Numbered from the stretch's first letter, positions 20,514 to 32,815 are shown. The stretch: DNA of 64,000 bases from Capsicum annuum (GCF_002878395.1 NW_025892596.1:98737-162736), one strand, 5' to 3'. Program-made: numbers and translations. Notes: generated by a model from the letters alone, not told the origin.

Positions 20514-23500
20514 AAAGGAATTAAGAAACCTTTAGAGAGTTACTGCAAACGATTCAAAATAGAAAAATCATTTTAAGTTAGAGATTCTAGATAAGCGGTT
20601 CCTATTAACATTTTAGGAAGGTATTAGGCACCTAAAATGTCCGCTAACTTGCGGTTATCCAGACTGTTTGAAAATCGTCTTCTGATTAGCTTTGAAAAAG
20701 TTTATTTTTTGAAAATAAAAGCAATTTTAGGAATATTTTGGTGTTTATGCAAAACCAGTTTTTTAGCGACTTGACTAAGGATGTTACTAGGTTCACAAAA
20801 CACACGTAAAACAAGTAAGCAAATAGAAATAAGGGAAAGGGGAGAAGTAGTGATTTAGGCTTTTAAGCCCAAACCTTCGACTCTATCCTAATCTAGCTAG
20901 GTTTTTGACCCATCTTTCACCTGTCTTAATTTTATGTTTTCGAGCCCTTTTCGGCTCGAGTCTCGCTCCACCTGTTTTAAATTTACAACATTGGCTTCGA
21001 GGCCCAAATGAATAAATAAATGTCAGTAAATAAACAAAAATATAAATAAGTAAATAAATAAATAATGGAAACAATGGATAAATAAATCAATAAAGAAGAA
21101 ATAACGAGATTTTCAAGTCCCCTTTGCTGCTTCAAAGATGGAACTTTAACCCATTCTTCTTTCGATTCCTCGTATCCATACGCCATGTGATGGATTCTTG
21201 GCTTTTCTTTTGGGCTTAACTCGGAAGGATAGGCCTCATTGGCCCATTTATGAAATGCAAAGAGAGAAGGGGGCCATTTGAACTCCAAGGGGGGTGCATG
21301 CAAAGAAAGGAATGAAGAAATTAACATATGTCCAAGATTTTAACAATTAATAAGCTATAGCATTCCTGCTTCATTCAAATACACTCATACACAGGTAAAA
21401 ATGCCACAGGAGCAAAAGTCTATAATGTTTGAAGAAAATGTTCATAATCAATTAAAGAAATTTCAACTACAGGAAAAATAAAGCTTCAACAAGAAATTCT
21501 TATGGTCTTTAGCGAAATAAAGAAAATAATTTATCACTTTAATGCCACAAAAGGACCCAATTAAGCATGTCACAAAAAATAGTTACAACTCCTGGATCAT
21601 ACTACATAAACGATGGATCACAAGCAACGTTCAAATTCCAGAATGCCAAACATACAAATTTAAAGACTCCATCACTTTAGGCAAGGAATACGATAGCTGA
21701 AACTTCAAGAAAAGCAAGGCTGAAATCTTAATGCCTTTGTTACCACTGGGTTAACAAACAAACGAGATTCAAACACTACATAAACCCAATTTTAGGTAAT
21801 TTAATCATGAGACAAGATTCCACAACTTATATGTGAACAAGAAAAGCAAGAAAGGAAAGAAACATTAGCTCGTTAAACTTTAATTTGTTCTCATGAGTCA
21901 ATTACAGCAAATTGAATTAGCCATGAAGAAAACATAATTCATCCCTATGGTGCACTCTAATATTTTAAAAGAAACTTTAGAATCAAATGAGACTATTGTA
22001 CATCGAGAGTGGCAAGTCGGAAGAAAATAACATTCGGGTTCTTAGTTATAACAATTTCCTGCGTTTGAGCGAAAAAGATATGCTAACAGGCTGCCTCATA
22101 TCTATTCTTTGAACATTTTTTCGAATTTTGAAAATACGTAAAGATTTTATTCTCCTACTCAATGAACTACAAAGCAACATCGAATATGAGACCAGAAAAA
22201 TAGTTTCTAAAGTCGAAGCAATAAACCTAACTAGTAACATTCAGACAGAATAAAATAAGAGAGATCAAGCATGAACGACAGCCAATCAAACACGGGCAAG
22301 TATGAGTTTTTTAGTAGAACAATATATCAAAAATGAAAATCCTATGCCATCTAGGACTCTACAGTAGTCATTCCCAGCAAACAAAGTGGAACCACGAAGA
22401 AGAAAATGATAACCACAACAAAATTAAAAACAAAGGTGTATTTACCTCTTTCGCGGCAGCAAAATGTGATAACAGCTCACGATAGGATTCCCACCACCAA
22501 AAAACTCACAACTGCTTCGACAGTTCTGACGCACCTCCTAAGAATATATGTTTCTTAGGCATAAAGAGAATATTTTTTCCCTCTGAGAGCCCCCCTTTTT
22601 GGTGTATTCTGAATTTTTGAAGATTTTCACTAACCCTAAATTTTCAACCCAAAACTTTTGAACCCCTTTTGCCTCTAAAATTTCGAACTCCAAAGAGAAA
22701 GAAGAGGAGAACCCATAAAGGAAAGGAGAGGCCAGTAAAAAAAATTCCAAAATCCCCCAAAAAATCCCTTTTTCTTACTCTAAAGAGAGCTACTTATAGA
22801 AGGGGATTAAGGGTTTATTTTTGAAATTCAAAAGATCTGGACCCTAACGAACTGTACCTCTATTTTGATTTTATTGAATGGAATTCCAAAAAGTGGCCAA
22901 TAGAAATTGGTGGAAAGGTAATAATCTTCACAAGCCAATGAAAATACTCCACCTATGTACGAATTCGTAAACCTCTATCCCAGAATTTTGGGATTTGAAA
23001 GTTGGATGAGACACCTAAGTGTGTTTCTAGAAGATTCTTGGCATCTTCTCGTATGGATTCGCGTGGAACGCATGTGATCATAAAGAGGAAAAAGAAAACG
23101 GATTGCATTTGGGTGCTGCATCCTATTTGAAGTTATCCGCACCTGTGGTTTTGATTTGATATTTTCATACTCTCGGATGCTCTCGAAAATGCTTCAAGCA
23201 AAAAGTATTAGTGCTAAACATAATTCACAAGAGAGGTATGCAGTCTTTTACCATATCTCCATGTGAGTTGTGACTTGAAAAGCAGAGTCATCTCTTCATG
23301 TACCTGTTTGGAATGAAATAACCAGCAATACCAAACACAACAACCCTCTTGGTTGTCATATAATTATGACATTTGTCGGTTGAATACGTCTTCAAAGTGG
23401 GTGGCCCTTTTGGACACCGGCGATACTTTATGCAGAACGGTATCTACAATCGTGTAATCTTGTGCTAGTGTGGAAACCCTTTAGGTACCTGTATCATTTG
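20514..23500 (+). mobile_element. LTR-like sequence, copy A, left end deleted
   Basis: The sequence starts abruptly with gaaaaggaattaagaaacc. Copy B has about 50 more bases at this point, including tttttgagagtcgccactta, a phrase I associate with plant LTR starts. Distinct parts include aggaaggtattaggcaccta, a TATA-like ctacttatagaagg near 22,790, and a run of aaccctaa-type sequence near 22,630. No gag, pol or primer site was recognised. The class (perhaps the Tat/Ogre lineage) is a guess from the following minisatellites. Confidence 0.5.
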
Positions 23501-23519
23501 TTGCATATGGAATAATAAC

Positions 23520-24130
23520 CTCTCCGGTTATAGCCGATGATCGATTTATAAATTTCCTTTAAATTATCAATCTTTGGATAATCTTACGCATTATTTGATG
23601 TTGGATACGAGACAACTTACAGATATCCTTTTGATTTCTAGCTTTTAGGTAATCCTGCATATTATCTGACTTTGAATAAGAGATGACTTACAGATATCCC
23701 TCCAATCGCTAGCTTTCAGGTGTTCCTGCACATCATCCAACCTTAGATACAATATGACCTATAGATAATCCCTCAAATTGTTAGTCTTTGGGTAATCCTG
23801 CACATAATCGATCTTGGATATGACACGGCTTATAAAGAACCCTTGGACGTATCAATTTGATAATCTTCCATATTCTCTAGTAAGGATTTAGTTGCGACTT
23901 ATGGATAACCTTTGAACTATCAATTTTTGGGCGATCTTGCACACTATCCGGTTAGGATGTTGTTGTGGCTTACGGATGACCTACAGGTGATCAACTCATA
24001 GGTGATCTTGCAAACTATCCTATTTCAAATAATATGACTTATAAATGACCCTCAAATTGTCAATTTCTAGGAAATCTTATATATCATTCATCCTTAGATA
24101 GTGACTTAAAGGCGTTCCTTCAAATCGTGT
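23520..24130. repeat. Degenerate tandem array with about 71-bp period, copy A
   Basis: The motif acttacagatatcc or its variants recurs near 23,615, 23,686, 23,757, 23,828, 23,897, 23,968, 24,037 and 24,104, spaced mostly 69-71 bases. Each unit also has tcaatttttgggcgatcttg-like and gcacattatcc-like parts. Units are strongly diverged, so the array is old. It adjoins the younger 55-bp array. Confidence 0.8.
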
Positions 24131-24159
24131 GCTCTCGATACATTTAGATGCTGATTCAT

Positions 24160-24750
24160 AAAATGATAAGATATCCTCGATGCCAATGTTTATGTCTTGC
24201 ATGTCAATAGATATAAAATAATAAGATATCCTCGACGCCAATGTTTATGTCTTGCGTGTCAACAGATATAAAATAATGATGATATTCTCGACGCCAGTAT
24301 TGTGTCTTACGTGTCAACAGATATATTGAATGATGATGATATCCTCGACGTCAGTATTGTGCCTTGTGTGTCAACAGATATATTGAATGCTGATGATATC
24401 CTCAATGCTAGCGTTGTCTTGCGCATCAACAGATATTGCATGATGATGATATCCTCGACGCCAGCGTTGTATCTTGCATGTCAACAGATATTGCATGATG
24501 ATGATATCCTCGACACCAGCGTTGTGTCTTGCGTGCCAACAGATATATAATAATGATGATATCCTCGACGCCAGCATTATGTCTAGCGCATCAACAAATA
24601 TTGAATGATGATGATATCCTCGACGCAAGCTTTGTGTCTTGCGTGTCAATAGATATATTGAATGCTGATGATATCCTCGATGCCAGCATTGTGTCTAGCA
24701 AGCCAATAGATATAGAATGATGATGATATCCTCGACGCCAGTGTCAGGGT
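24160..24750. repeat. 55-bp minisatellite, about 10 units, copy A
   Basis: Units share gatgatatcctcgacgccag, then gttgtgtcttgcgtgtcaac and agatatt. The start atcctcg is at 24,451, 24,506, 24,561 and 24,616, giving a 55-base period. Neighbouring units are much more alike than in the 71-bp array. Short frames through it encode repeats such as DILNDDDILD on one strand, which is an artefact of the repeat. Confidence 0.9.
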
Positions 24751-24759
24751 CTTGCTTTT

Positions 24760-26749
24760 TGCATGTTCTTGTACTCAAGGTAGACGATTAGTAGACACAA
24801 AGTCGCTTTTGGTAACGACTATTTTTTTTAGAAAAATTCTAAATACATCATTTGTAAAGAAGACAAGACACTTTTGTTTGTCCTCCATGATCTCAAGAAA
24901 TGAGATGGACAATTCAAAAGGTCATCCATAAATGGGTGTTGAGCTGGTTTTGGGCGACCAAAAGTACCGTCATTAAGCCTTATATTCTCTGTCATGGCTC
25001 CCGACTTGCTTGGGGATTTTTCAAAAGAAACGCTCATTTTGTGTATCGATCCCTGCATCCACAAAAAATGATTAGTTTGAAAGAAACTACTCCTTGTTGA
25101 CCTCCTACGATCCTTGATTTTCCCTCGCCATCTTTTAGGTATTTCATCATATTGGGACTTCCACCCTTGACTCCCCGTCTTAATTGATGTCTAGGCAATC
25201 ACTAAGTAAAAGATTTCTATAGATTTTTTTCAAAGTACTCTTAATTTTTTAGAAAATAGTTTCGAGAACTCCTGCAAAACTTTGAAAAATCTCTGCCAGT
25301 CATGTAGTACTATCTGAATACCTCATAATTTGCTACATACCTTCTCATAGTAGTACTAGTTTACAACTACCAACGAAAAAATTCAAGGGGTAAGGTCACA
25401 TAATAGACATGATCAACCTTAATCTTATATTATAACCCCATACGATCTTATCTACTTATGCGGATTTCTCACCTCATACTTACTTACTCAAGCATACATT
25501 TAGACTGCCTTCAAATCCCTCAAACAACCATGAGTCTATAATCATAACTTACTCACTAATATAGCCATTTTTCACATTCAAGAAACCAACAAATCACCCT
25601 GACTAACAACTCCTTCTCTACCTTATACTAAACTAACTCACAAGGACTAATCACCTCTTTACCAACTCAATCTCATGCAAACAGATTCAGACATACATAT
25701 ATTAAACCAGCAAAAGAACAACAAGTTGCTAGTGAATAGAAATAGGCCTCACACGGCTTCACTAGACTTTGGTTTTGTATTTTAAATAAGAAAATGATAT
25801 GGATGACAAGGCAACTATGCTAGTGAATCGAAAGAGCCCCATACGGCTTCACTAGACTTTAATTTTTTTTTTAAAAACACCATGATAACAAGATTACATA
25901 TTACAAGAGATAGGAAATTGACGCATAATTTTTAATGGTCTAAGAATACACATCTTACTCTGTATAAATAAAAATCTGAGTAAAATAATTCCCCCATGGA
26001 CTACCATACCATCCACATGTGCTACTAGCTACCACATTAGTTTATCACTATAAAGGGGTAAATCATCCTCAAATATAGGTTATTCAACTGAAGTATTAAT
26101 TTACACCAAAAATTACCCTCACTCTGACTTCTAACTTTGTGACTTCACATCACTAACTTCTTGGTCTAATTTCATTACCGATTGGTCATGACAGCAACAC
26201 TTTAACTTTTGCTACTATTCGGGTGGAAATACAGTTCCAACATTCTGTTATACACTGTCCACATTTGTATCAAGATTTTTGGGAGGGACTAGATTCACTA
26301 AATACCTTAAGCTGGAAAGCACGATTCCATCAGGATCAATGTTTACATCAGAATCAACACATATTGAAGCACCAACAGACTCCTCTTGAGTCTTTGCATA
26401 ATTTTTTTTCCTTATATGACACAATCGAAAAAGACTATATCATGTAGATTCTAAACATTTTGCACTTGAATCACCCCAATAATGGGACATGTCTGAGAAC
26501 ATCAGAGTAAGGAAAGAATTTGAGATGACTTTACCTTCATATGGGCAACACCATAGAATGAATGACAGTATGAAAGAGGAACATTTTGACTCTATTGCAT
26601 GAACTGGAACATGAAGAAAGAGAGACATTCCTAAACGCCTAGTAGCCTCCTGCTTATAAGTGTGGCGCGCTACACACCCATAAAAAGACTCTACCCGACG
26701 TGATTTTGCAGACACCCTAGGACCATAAACCATGCTCTGATACAAAGTT
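24760..26749 (-). mobile_element. Minus-strand retroelement internal region, copy A
   Basis: Read on the minus strand from 26,749 downward this matches the plus-strand internal region after the copy B LTR (36,179 to about 37,610), including the stretch around 26,100-26,300. The match ends near 25,330 at ctacataccttctcat. Below that the sequence is different and unassigned up to the minisatellite. A pair of gctagtgaat...cttcactagac motifs at about 25,729 and 25,818 is repeated about 90 bases apart. No gag or pol domain was recognised. Confidence 0.7.
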
Positions 26750-28866
26750 TGTCACGACCCGAACTGGGGCCCTGGCCACGATGAGCATTCCAAACCATGA
26801 AGGCCCGAAACACCCCTATTTGTCTGATAATCATGCACATAACTCATATGATAAAAGAAATGAGAAAGAAAAACAATATTATGGAAACATGGTCAAGAAT
26901 CATATGAAATAAGTAATGGGGAATAATGTCCCACAATCTCAACACAACATCTCTATAACGTTTGCGAAATCTCTACTACATGACTGAAATAAAGATCTAT
27001 CTGAAAACTGGGACAAGGCCCTCAGTAGATCCAAAACTAATAAATGATAAATGAAACTGCCAGATATCAGGCCTTCTGAATTATAGAAGGCTCACCAAGT
27101 GTTTCTACAAATCTATCTGAGGAATTTACTAATTTTTTGAACCCCTAGACTGTGCCTCCAAACCTAGAAGGGAAGCGGGTCAATACAAAAGTACTGGTAT
27201 GCAGAGATATCAAAACAAAACATAATATTTTTACAAAATATAGTTGAGAGCCATTATAAAGCAGTTACATATCAAATCATTTGAAAACACATGGGCATAA
27301 TGTAATTGCTTTCAACAACAATGTAATGCAGCTGAGCTAGGTGGAATACCCTACATATCACATTTACACCAACTTTCAAACCTTGATTGCCACCGAGATT
27401 AGAGTTTAAGTGAGGGGAAGACACATAAGATCACATAGCAGGGTGTCTCGACCCAATAGTAGTATGCAAGATCACAAAGCAGGGCTCCTAACCATAGTCC
27501 CAACTTTGGAATGACATAAAGTCAGGTACACAAGATCACAAAGCAGGGTACCAAATTCCCATGTCGGCAAACACGGTTTTCAGCGATGAGCCCTTACACT
27601 CAAACGCCTTCTTCGGGCATCCACCTATCTCATGTAAAATCAATGTATTTAAATTTCATCTGATTCAATCGCATATCATATTCTATAGGGTATCGTCATA
27701 CCCGACTTGCAAGCCATCAATATCACATCATTTTTCTCATTTAACCATTGTATTCAACATGTTTCAACATAAATAGCCCTCTCGTTTTTAAGTCAAAATC
27801 ATATCAATTCTCAAAATATTTCATGTCATGCTTTTCAAGATGTCTTCAAACAATTTACATCATATAAACATTTAAAACAAATTCACATCAAGAGAGGGAT
27901 TCCATATAATTCATGCTCTCAAATTAACACTTTTTCGAAACACATACATATACATATATAATATGTCAAATCATTTTGGAAATAGGCCTAAAGACCAAAT
28001 CAATATTATATAAACGTTCAAAACATGATTATATTCGTAGTTTCAAAACCCCCATTGTAAAACATTAATTTAAAGGCCCATGAGATTTTAGGATAACCCC
28101 ACGTACCTCTATATGCAAAGATGATAGGTGTTTCTTGAAGCCTACGTTCTGGGGATTCCAAATATGCAATCAGTTTTAAAAACCCACGGTTGAATCTTGA
28201 GTTGCTTGGGTTTTTATTTTGAAACCCTAAGGAGAGATCTTGAGCAATTTTGATGAATGAAGGTGTATTTTGGGGTATTTGGGGACTGAATTTTGTGTTT
28301 ATGGCTAAATAAGGGTGGGAAAAAGACCATTTTGCCCCAAAAATAGAGTTTAAGTCACTTGAGTAGAAATGTATGCGGCGCACACCTTATCGCATAATAT
28401 AGGTTGTGCAGAGCACTCTTTATCACACACATTAGGTTGTGCGTCGCACACCTTATGGCATAAGTTAGGGTGTGCATCGCACATCTTATGCTGCACGACA
28501 CACTCGACTTTGCAAAGCCATAACTTCTTCCTCAGCTGTCAGATATTTGTAAAATTGGTATCATTGGAAAGATAATTCGAAGGCCTTTCATTTGATATAT
28601 AGTAGGCACTCTAATTCAATATATACAAAGATTAATGACCGATTGAAGTTGACCCAAGTTTTGACGCTTACTAAAACTCAATCGATGGAAAAGCTTTCAA
28701 CTCGTCCTTGAGTTAGGGGATCTCTATGATCTCAATTCATGCTCAAATAGTTTTATACACCACATAGTTGATTAAAACACTATATTCACAATAGATTTAT
28801 GGTTTTGGAATGTGTACAAGTAGAAATGACAATTTATGTTCAAGTCTGAAAGTATGGGATGTTACA
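26750..28866 (-). mobile_element. LTR of the same family, minus strand, present only in copy A
   Basis: The minus strand reads TGTAACATCCC at 28,866 and ends GGGTCGTGACA at 26,750, with a primer-like TGTATCAGAGCATGG just beyond (about 26,730-26,745). It aligns along its length with the plus-strand LTR at 4,248-6,332, including four 33-bp repeats at about 28,375-28,500. It faces the plus-strand LTR across the PRP40A block. Copy B lacks it through a deletion. Confidence 0.8.
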
Positions 28867-28867
28867 A

Positions 28868-29310
28868 AAAATTATTGGGTTATTGGTTCGGTTTGATTTT
28901 TTCTTATTGGGTTATTGGGTAAACCGATAACCCAATAAGAGAATATATAAGACTTATTATATACTTATCTTTTATTTCTACAAATTAACAAACCTATTAT
29001 TTCAATTATATAAACTCTTAATTTCTCCTAACATTTAGTTCAAACTTGAAGATTTTTGTAAATTTAAACACTTCATGTAGGATTTTTGTTGCAACTAAGA
29101 TTCATTTTTTACATGTTAGTTACTACTATTTCTATTTTATGAGTATTTTCTTATCGGTTAAACCGAAAACCGAATCGTTAAGGACTAAAAACCGAAAAAA
29201 ATATTTTATTGGTTTGGTTATTGGTTTAGCATATTTAAAAATCGAAAATCGATAAATCTAACGATAATATGTAAAACCCAATCGAACAGACCAATGCACT
29301 CCCCTAGACA
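28868..29310. mobile_element. MITE-like element rich in ggtttggtt/aaaccgat, copy A only
   Basis: The segment begins ttattgggttattggttcgg, has a central aaccgataacccaataag, and ends aaacccaatcg...ctcccctaga. Complementary halves suggest a foldback element of the general type seen at 16,155. Its termini are less clear, and insertion directly at the LTR edge is possible. Confidence 0.4.
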
Positions 29311-29761
29311 CAAACGCTTTAATTAGTTGACAAATTGTATGAGATGCACACATTTTGCATGACAAATTATGATACAAGACTCGCATATATATATATATTT
29401 ATTTTAACTTTATATGATAGTCTAAGTATTTATTTGTGCAACACTCAAAATTAAAATATATGAATATTTGCTGATGATGTCAAGTTGAAAACACATTTAT
29501 GTATTATGTCAAACGTATAATTTCTTTTTTGAACTATAGCTATAACATGTAGCATGAGTGAATGTACTCTAATTTTAAGTTGATGAATTCACCTAACATT
29601 ACTACAATTAGTAGAGTAATGAGCAAAATTAATTTCATTGCTATTTATTTATATTTTAAAAAAGCAAGGTGGAGTCAGAGAGCAATTATCATAATTAAAG
29701 AGGAGCTAAAGGTATAATTAAATGAGAAGCATGGAGTCTTTTGATAGAGTGTATTAAAAAA

Positions 29762-29895
29762 TTAATAACAACAACAATAATAAATTCAATGTATTTCCAC
29801 ATAGTGGGGTCTGGAGAGGGTAAGATGTACGTAGTCCATATCACTACCTCCGGAGAAGTAGAAAGGCTATTTCTGATAGACTCCTAGCTCAAGAC
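29762..29895 (-). mobile_element. Au-type SINE, minus strand, copy A
   Basis: Plus-strand reading gives aacaacaacaataataaatt, then catagtggggtctggagagg, then agaaaggctatttctgatag. This is the reverse complement of an Au SINE with its (TTG)n tail on the left. It is diverged. It is not present in copy B because of the local deletion. Confidence 0.7.
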
Positions 29896-30204
29896 AAGGA
29901 ATAATAATCAAATCTGTGATAAAGCATGGAATGTATTACGTCAAAACTAATGCATCCATTAATTTAATGTGTATTAGTAGTCCCTTGTTTGATATATATC
30001 TTTTTATCTTATGTATAACTAATGCAAAAATTAGTTACATACTCTATTGTGTATTGAGGTGTGCATTACTAATACCTCAAAATTTATGACATTAGTAATG
30101 CAATGGATCTAATGCATGCATTAACATGCTTAAAGTGGGGGTATTATGCAAAAAAAAAATTATGTAATTCGTGTTATTTTTAATACATTGAATCAAATAC
30201 TATA

Positions 30205-30350
30205 TAAGAAACAACAACAGCAACAACAACACCCAGTATATTCCAACATAGTGGGGTCTGGAGAGGTTAGTGTATGCAGATCGTATCACTACTTAGGTGA
30301 AGTAGAGAGGATGTTTCCGATAGACTCCCAGCTTAGGATCATAATAATAT
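30205..30350 (-). mobile_element. Second Au-type SINE, minus strand, copy A
   Basis: Plus-strand reading gives (caacaa)n, acacccagtatattccaac, atagtggggtctggagaggt and gtttccgatagactcccagc. The same copy with the same flanks is at 59,628-59,755 in copy B, so it predates the duplication. A short open frame with a Gln run over this place is only the reverse of the TTG tail. Confidence 0.75.
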
Positions 30351-30415
30351 ACCAAACATAAAAGATAAATGCATATAAACTAATACGATACGCAAAATAA
30401 AACTAACAATATAAC

Positions 30416-30532
30416 AAATATCAAAGAAAATGTATATAAATTAGTACCGTATGAAAAAATAGACAATCTACCAAGAAGTGTCAGCTTTGTGTTGGGTGGT
30501 TGGTAGTCAAGAAAGCTGACACTTTCTTGACT
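30416..30532. repeat. Left flank of the gap, duplicated with a foldback end
   Basis: Bases from 30,416 (aaatatcaaagaaaatg) to about 30,515 recur exactly after the gap from 30,633. The last bases before the gap, aaagctgacactttcttgac, are the reverse complement of the sequence that should continue here (agtcaagaaagtgtcagc, as seen at 30,722-30,745 and in copy B). This is characteristic of an unmerged contig overlap plus a hairpin artefact. Confidence 0.8.
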
Positions 30533-30632
30533 NNNNNNNNNNNNNNNNNNNNNNNNNNNNNNNNNNNNNNNNNNNNNNNNNNNNNNNNNNNNNNNNNNNN
30601 NNNNNNNNNNNNNNNNNNNNNNNNNNNNNNNN
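30533..30632. other. Assembly gap of 100 N
   Basis: Exactly 100 N, the conventional placeholder for a gap of unknown size. Both flanks carry the same about 100 bases, and copy B has that sequence once with no break at 59,826-59,925. Confidence 0.98.
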
Positions 30633-30839
30633 AAATATCAAAGAAAATGTATATAAATTAGTACCGTATGAAAAAATAGACAATCTACCAAGAAGTGTCA
30701 GCTTTGTGTTGGGTGGTTGGTAGTCAAGAAAGTGTCAGCTTTCCCAAAAAGAAAAACCCCAATAAAAAAAGAAGTCCCTCCACTTTCACCATTGATTCAA
30801 TGTTTTTTTAATACGTAGAATCAAATACTGCGTAAGAAA

Positions 30840-32763
30840 ATAGAAGCATAATTAATGTAATTATTATTAATATGCCATATTTTATAGTATTTTTATAAAA
30901 TAATATTTTATATTATTTTTATAAGAAAATACTCTAATTAATTTTTTTGAAATTATCTATCTATATAATAAAGGAGGATAGTCTAGCCTAAAACTAAAAC
31001 AAGTGTCATATTGAGAACTACCTATTTGATTTTTTACAACAAAAAAACATCATTTCATAACAAAAAGCTATTTTGTTAATTATTTAAATATTTAATATTA
31101 TTTCATATTTCATATTTAATAAATTACATTTCATATGTTTTTAATAATAGTATTATAAGAAAATAAATATGAATGATTTGTTTACAATTGACTAAAAGAA
31201 ATATTACAAGAAAAAATTATTTAAGAGAATAACCAATTAATAAATATAAACTGATAAATATTTGAAAAATAAATTAGTAATTAGGAAAATAAATAATTGT
31301 TACCTTTTTAAAAGTCTTTCCAAAATTAAAAAGGTAATTGTTATCAATTTAATGTAATCAATCTATAAAAATATGAGAAATTCATGGGATTGAATTTTCG
31401 AAATTATAAAGGTAATTAATATCAATTATTTTTGTATTTGAGCCCTTTAAACAATTGTAGATTAATTAAATATAATCAAGCTACAAAATTAGGACAGATT
31501 TATGATAAATAAATATATAATATTAATAATAATTTTATTGCTATCAAATTAATTAGATTAAATTGAACTAGAAAGTAGTTAATATTGACAATTACTTTAA
31601 TAAAAAAAATATATGGAAAGATTCGTAATTGATATGCATATATTGGTTAAAAAAACAACGAACATTGACTACTACTTTAGCTATAAATATATTTTAAAAT
31701 TTACATACAACATTAAATTTAAGGAACTTGAGCCTATATATTATGATCATAAAATTTATTCTAATTAATTGAAATTAATTAGTTAATTGTATAGTTTTAT
31801 TACAACAATTCCGTACATCATTTATTTAATAAAAATACATATAATTAATTAATTGATTTTGTGCAATCTACTATGATTTTATTAATTCAAATGAAATGAT
31901 TTTTAAATGATAGGTTTGGATTATAAAAATAAAGGTGATTATTGTATGACTTTAGCATTTGTTATGTATTAAAAAAGATTTATAGACAAAAAAATGTCAT
32001 CCCTCAAAACAATTAAATTTGAATTATTTTAGTGAAATAATGAAAGATTGAATATAAGAAAATCTGTAATTAAGAAAAGAAATAATTGTCACCTTATTTG
32101 AGATTTTAGAAAATTGTAAATATAATTAAATAATCAAATTGTAAATTGATAAGAAATTTTTTTGAGAATAAATCAGTAATTAGGAAAAGAAATAATGGTT
32201 ACCTTTTTAAAATTCTTCCCAAAATTATAAAGGTAATTAATATACATTTGATATAACCAAACTATAAGAATATGTGAAATTCATGTGATTAAATTTTTGA
32301 AATTATAAAAGTAATTAATTTCAATTGTTTCCATATTTGAGTCCTTTATGTAATTGTAGATTAATTAAGTATTATCAAGCTATAAAATTAGGATAAATTT
32401 ATGGTAAATAAATATATAATATTAATAATAATTTTATTGTTATAAAATTAATTAGATCAAATTGAGATAGAAATCAGTTAATATTGATAATTATTTTAAT
32501 AAAGAATATATTCAACGTTTCATAATTGATATACATATATTGGTAAAAGACAACGAACACTGACTACTAATTTAGCCATAAATATATTTTAAACCATACA
32601 ACATTAAATTTAAGGAACTTGACTCTATATATTATGATCATAAAATTGATTCTAATTAATTGAAATTAATTTGTTGATTGTTTAATTTTATTACAATTAT
32701 GTCATACATCATTTTTTATATAAAAATACATATAATTAATTAATTGATTTTGTGCAAGCTACA
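30840..32763. repeat. Very AT-rich tandem repeat region, copy A (two units of about 0.9 kb)
   Basis: Long blocks recur about 896 bases apart: tgactactactttag at 31,665 and its variant at 32,561, gaaattcatgggattgaatt near 31,377 and a variant near 32,276, and tatattatgatcataaaa near 31,736 and 32,627. No coding sequence was seen. It ends at the duplication junction (caagctac/attcttattt). Confidence 0.8.
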
Positions 32764-32815
32764 TTCTTATTTCTTTGTGGTAAGTAATGAATTCACTAGC
32801 TTTTCATTCAATCAG

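Larger units (their letters stand above)
2841..32763 (+). repeat. 30-kb direct segmental duplication, copy A
   Basis: From ttcttattt at 2,841 onward the sequence is homologous, in the same order and orientation, to copy B starting at 32,764. The left edge lies in a DEK1 intron. The right edge lies in AT-rich repeat (gcaagctac, 32,753-32,762), where the sequence switches directly to the copy B DEK1 intron. Over the 115-base DEK1 exon 2 I count about 12 differences. Large differences: copy A lacks the equivalent of about 36,500-40,370, and has about 3.6 kb (about 26,575-30,160) missing from copy B. Confidence 0.93.

Noticed and set aside
24160..24750. Open frames over the 55-bp minisatellite as a repeat protein
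   Set aside because: Frames exist on both strands simply because the unit lacks stops, they start and stop at random units, and there is no gene context.
30146..30361. Frame with a Gln run as a small protein
   Set aside because: The Gln run is the reverse complement of the SINE (TTG)n tail.
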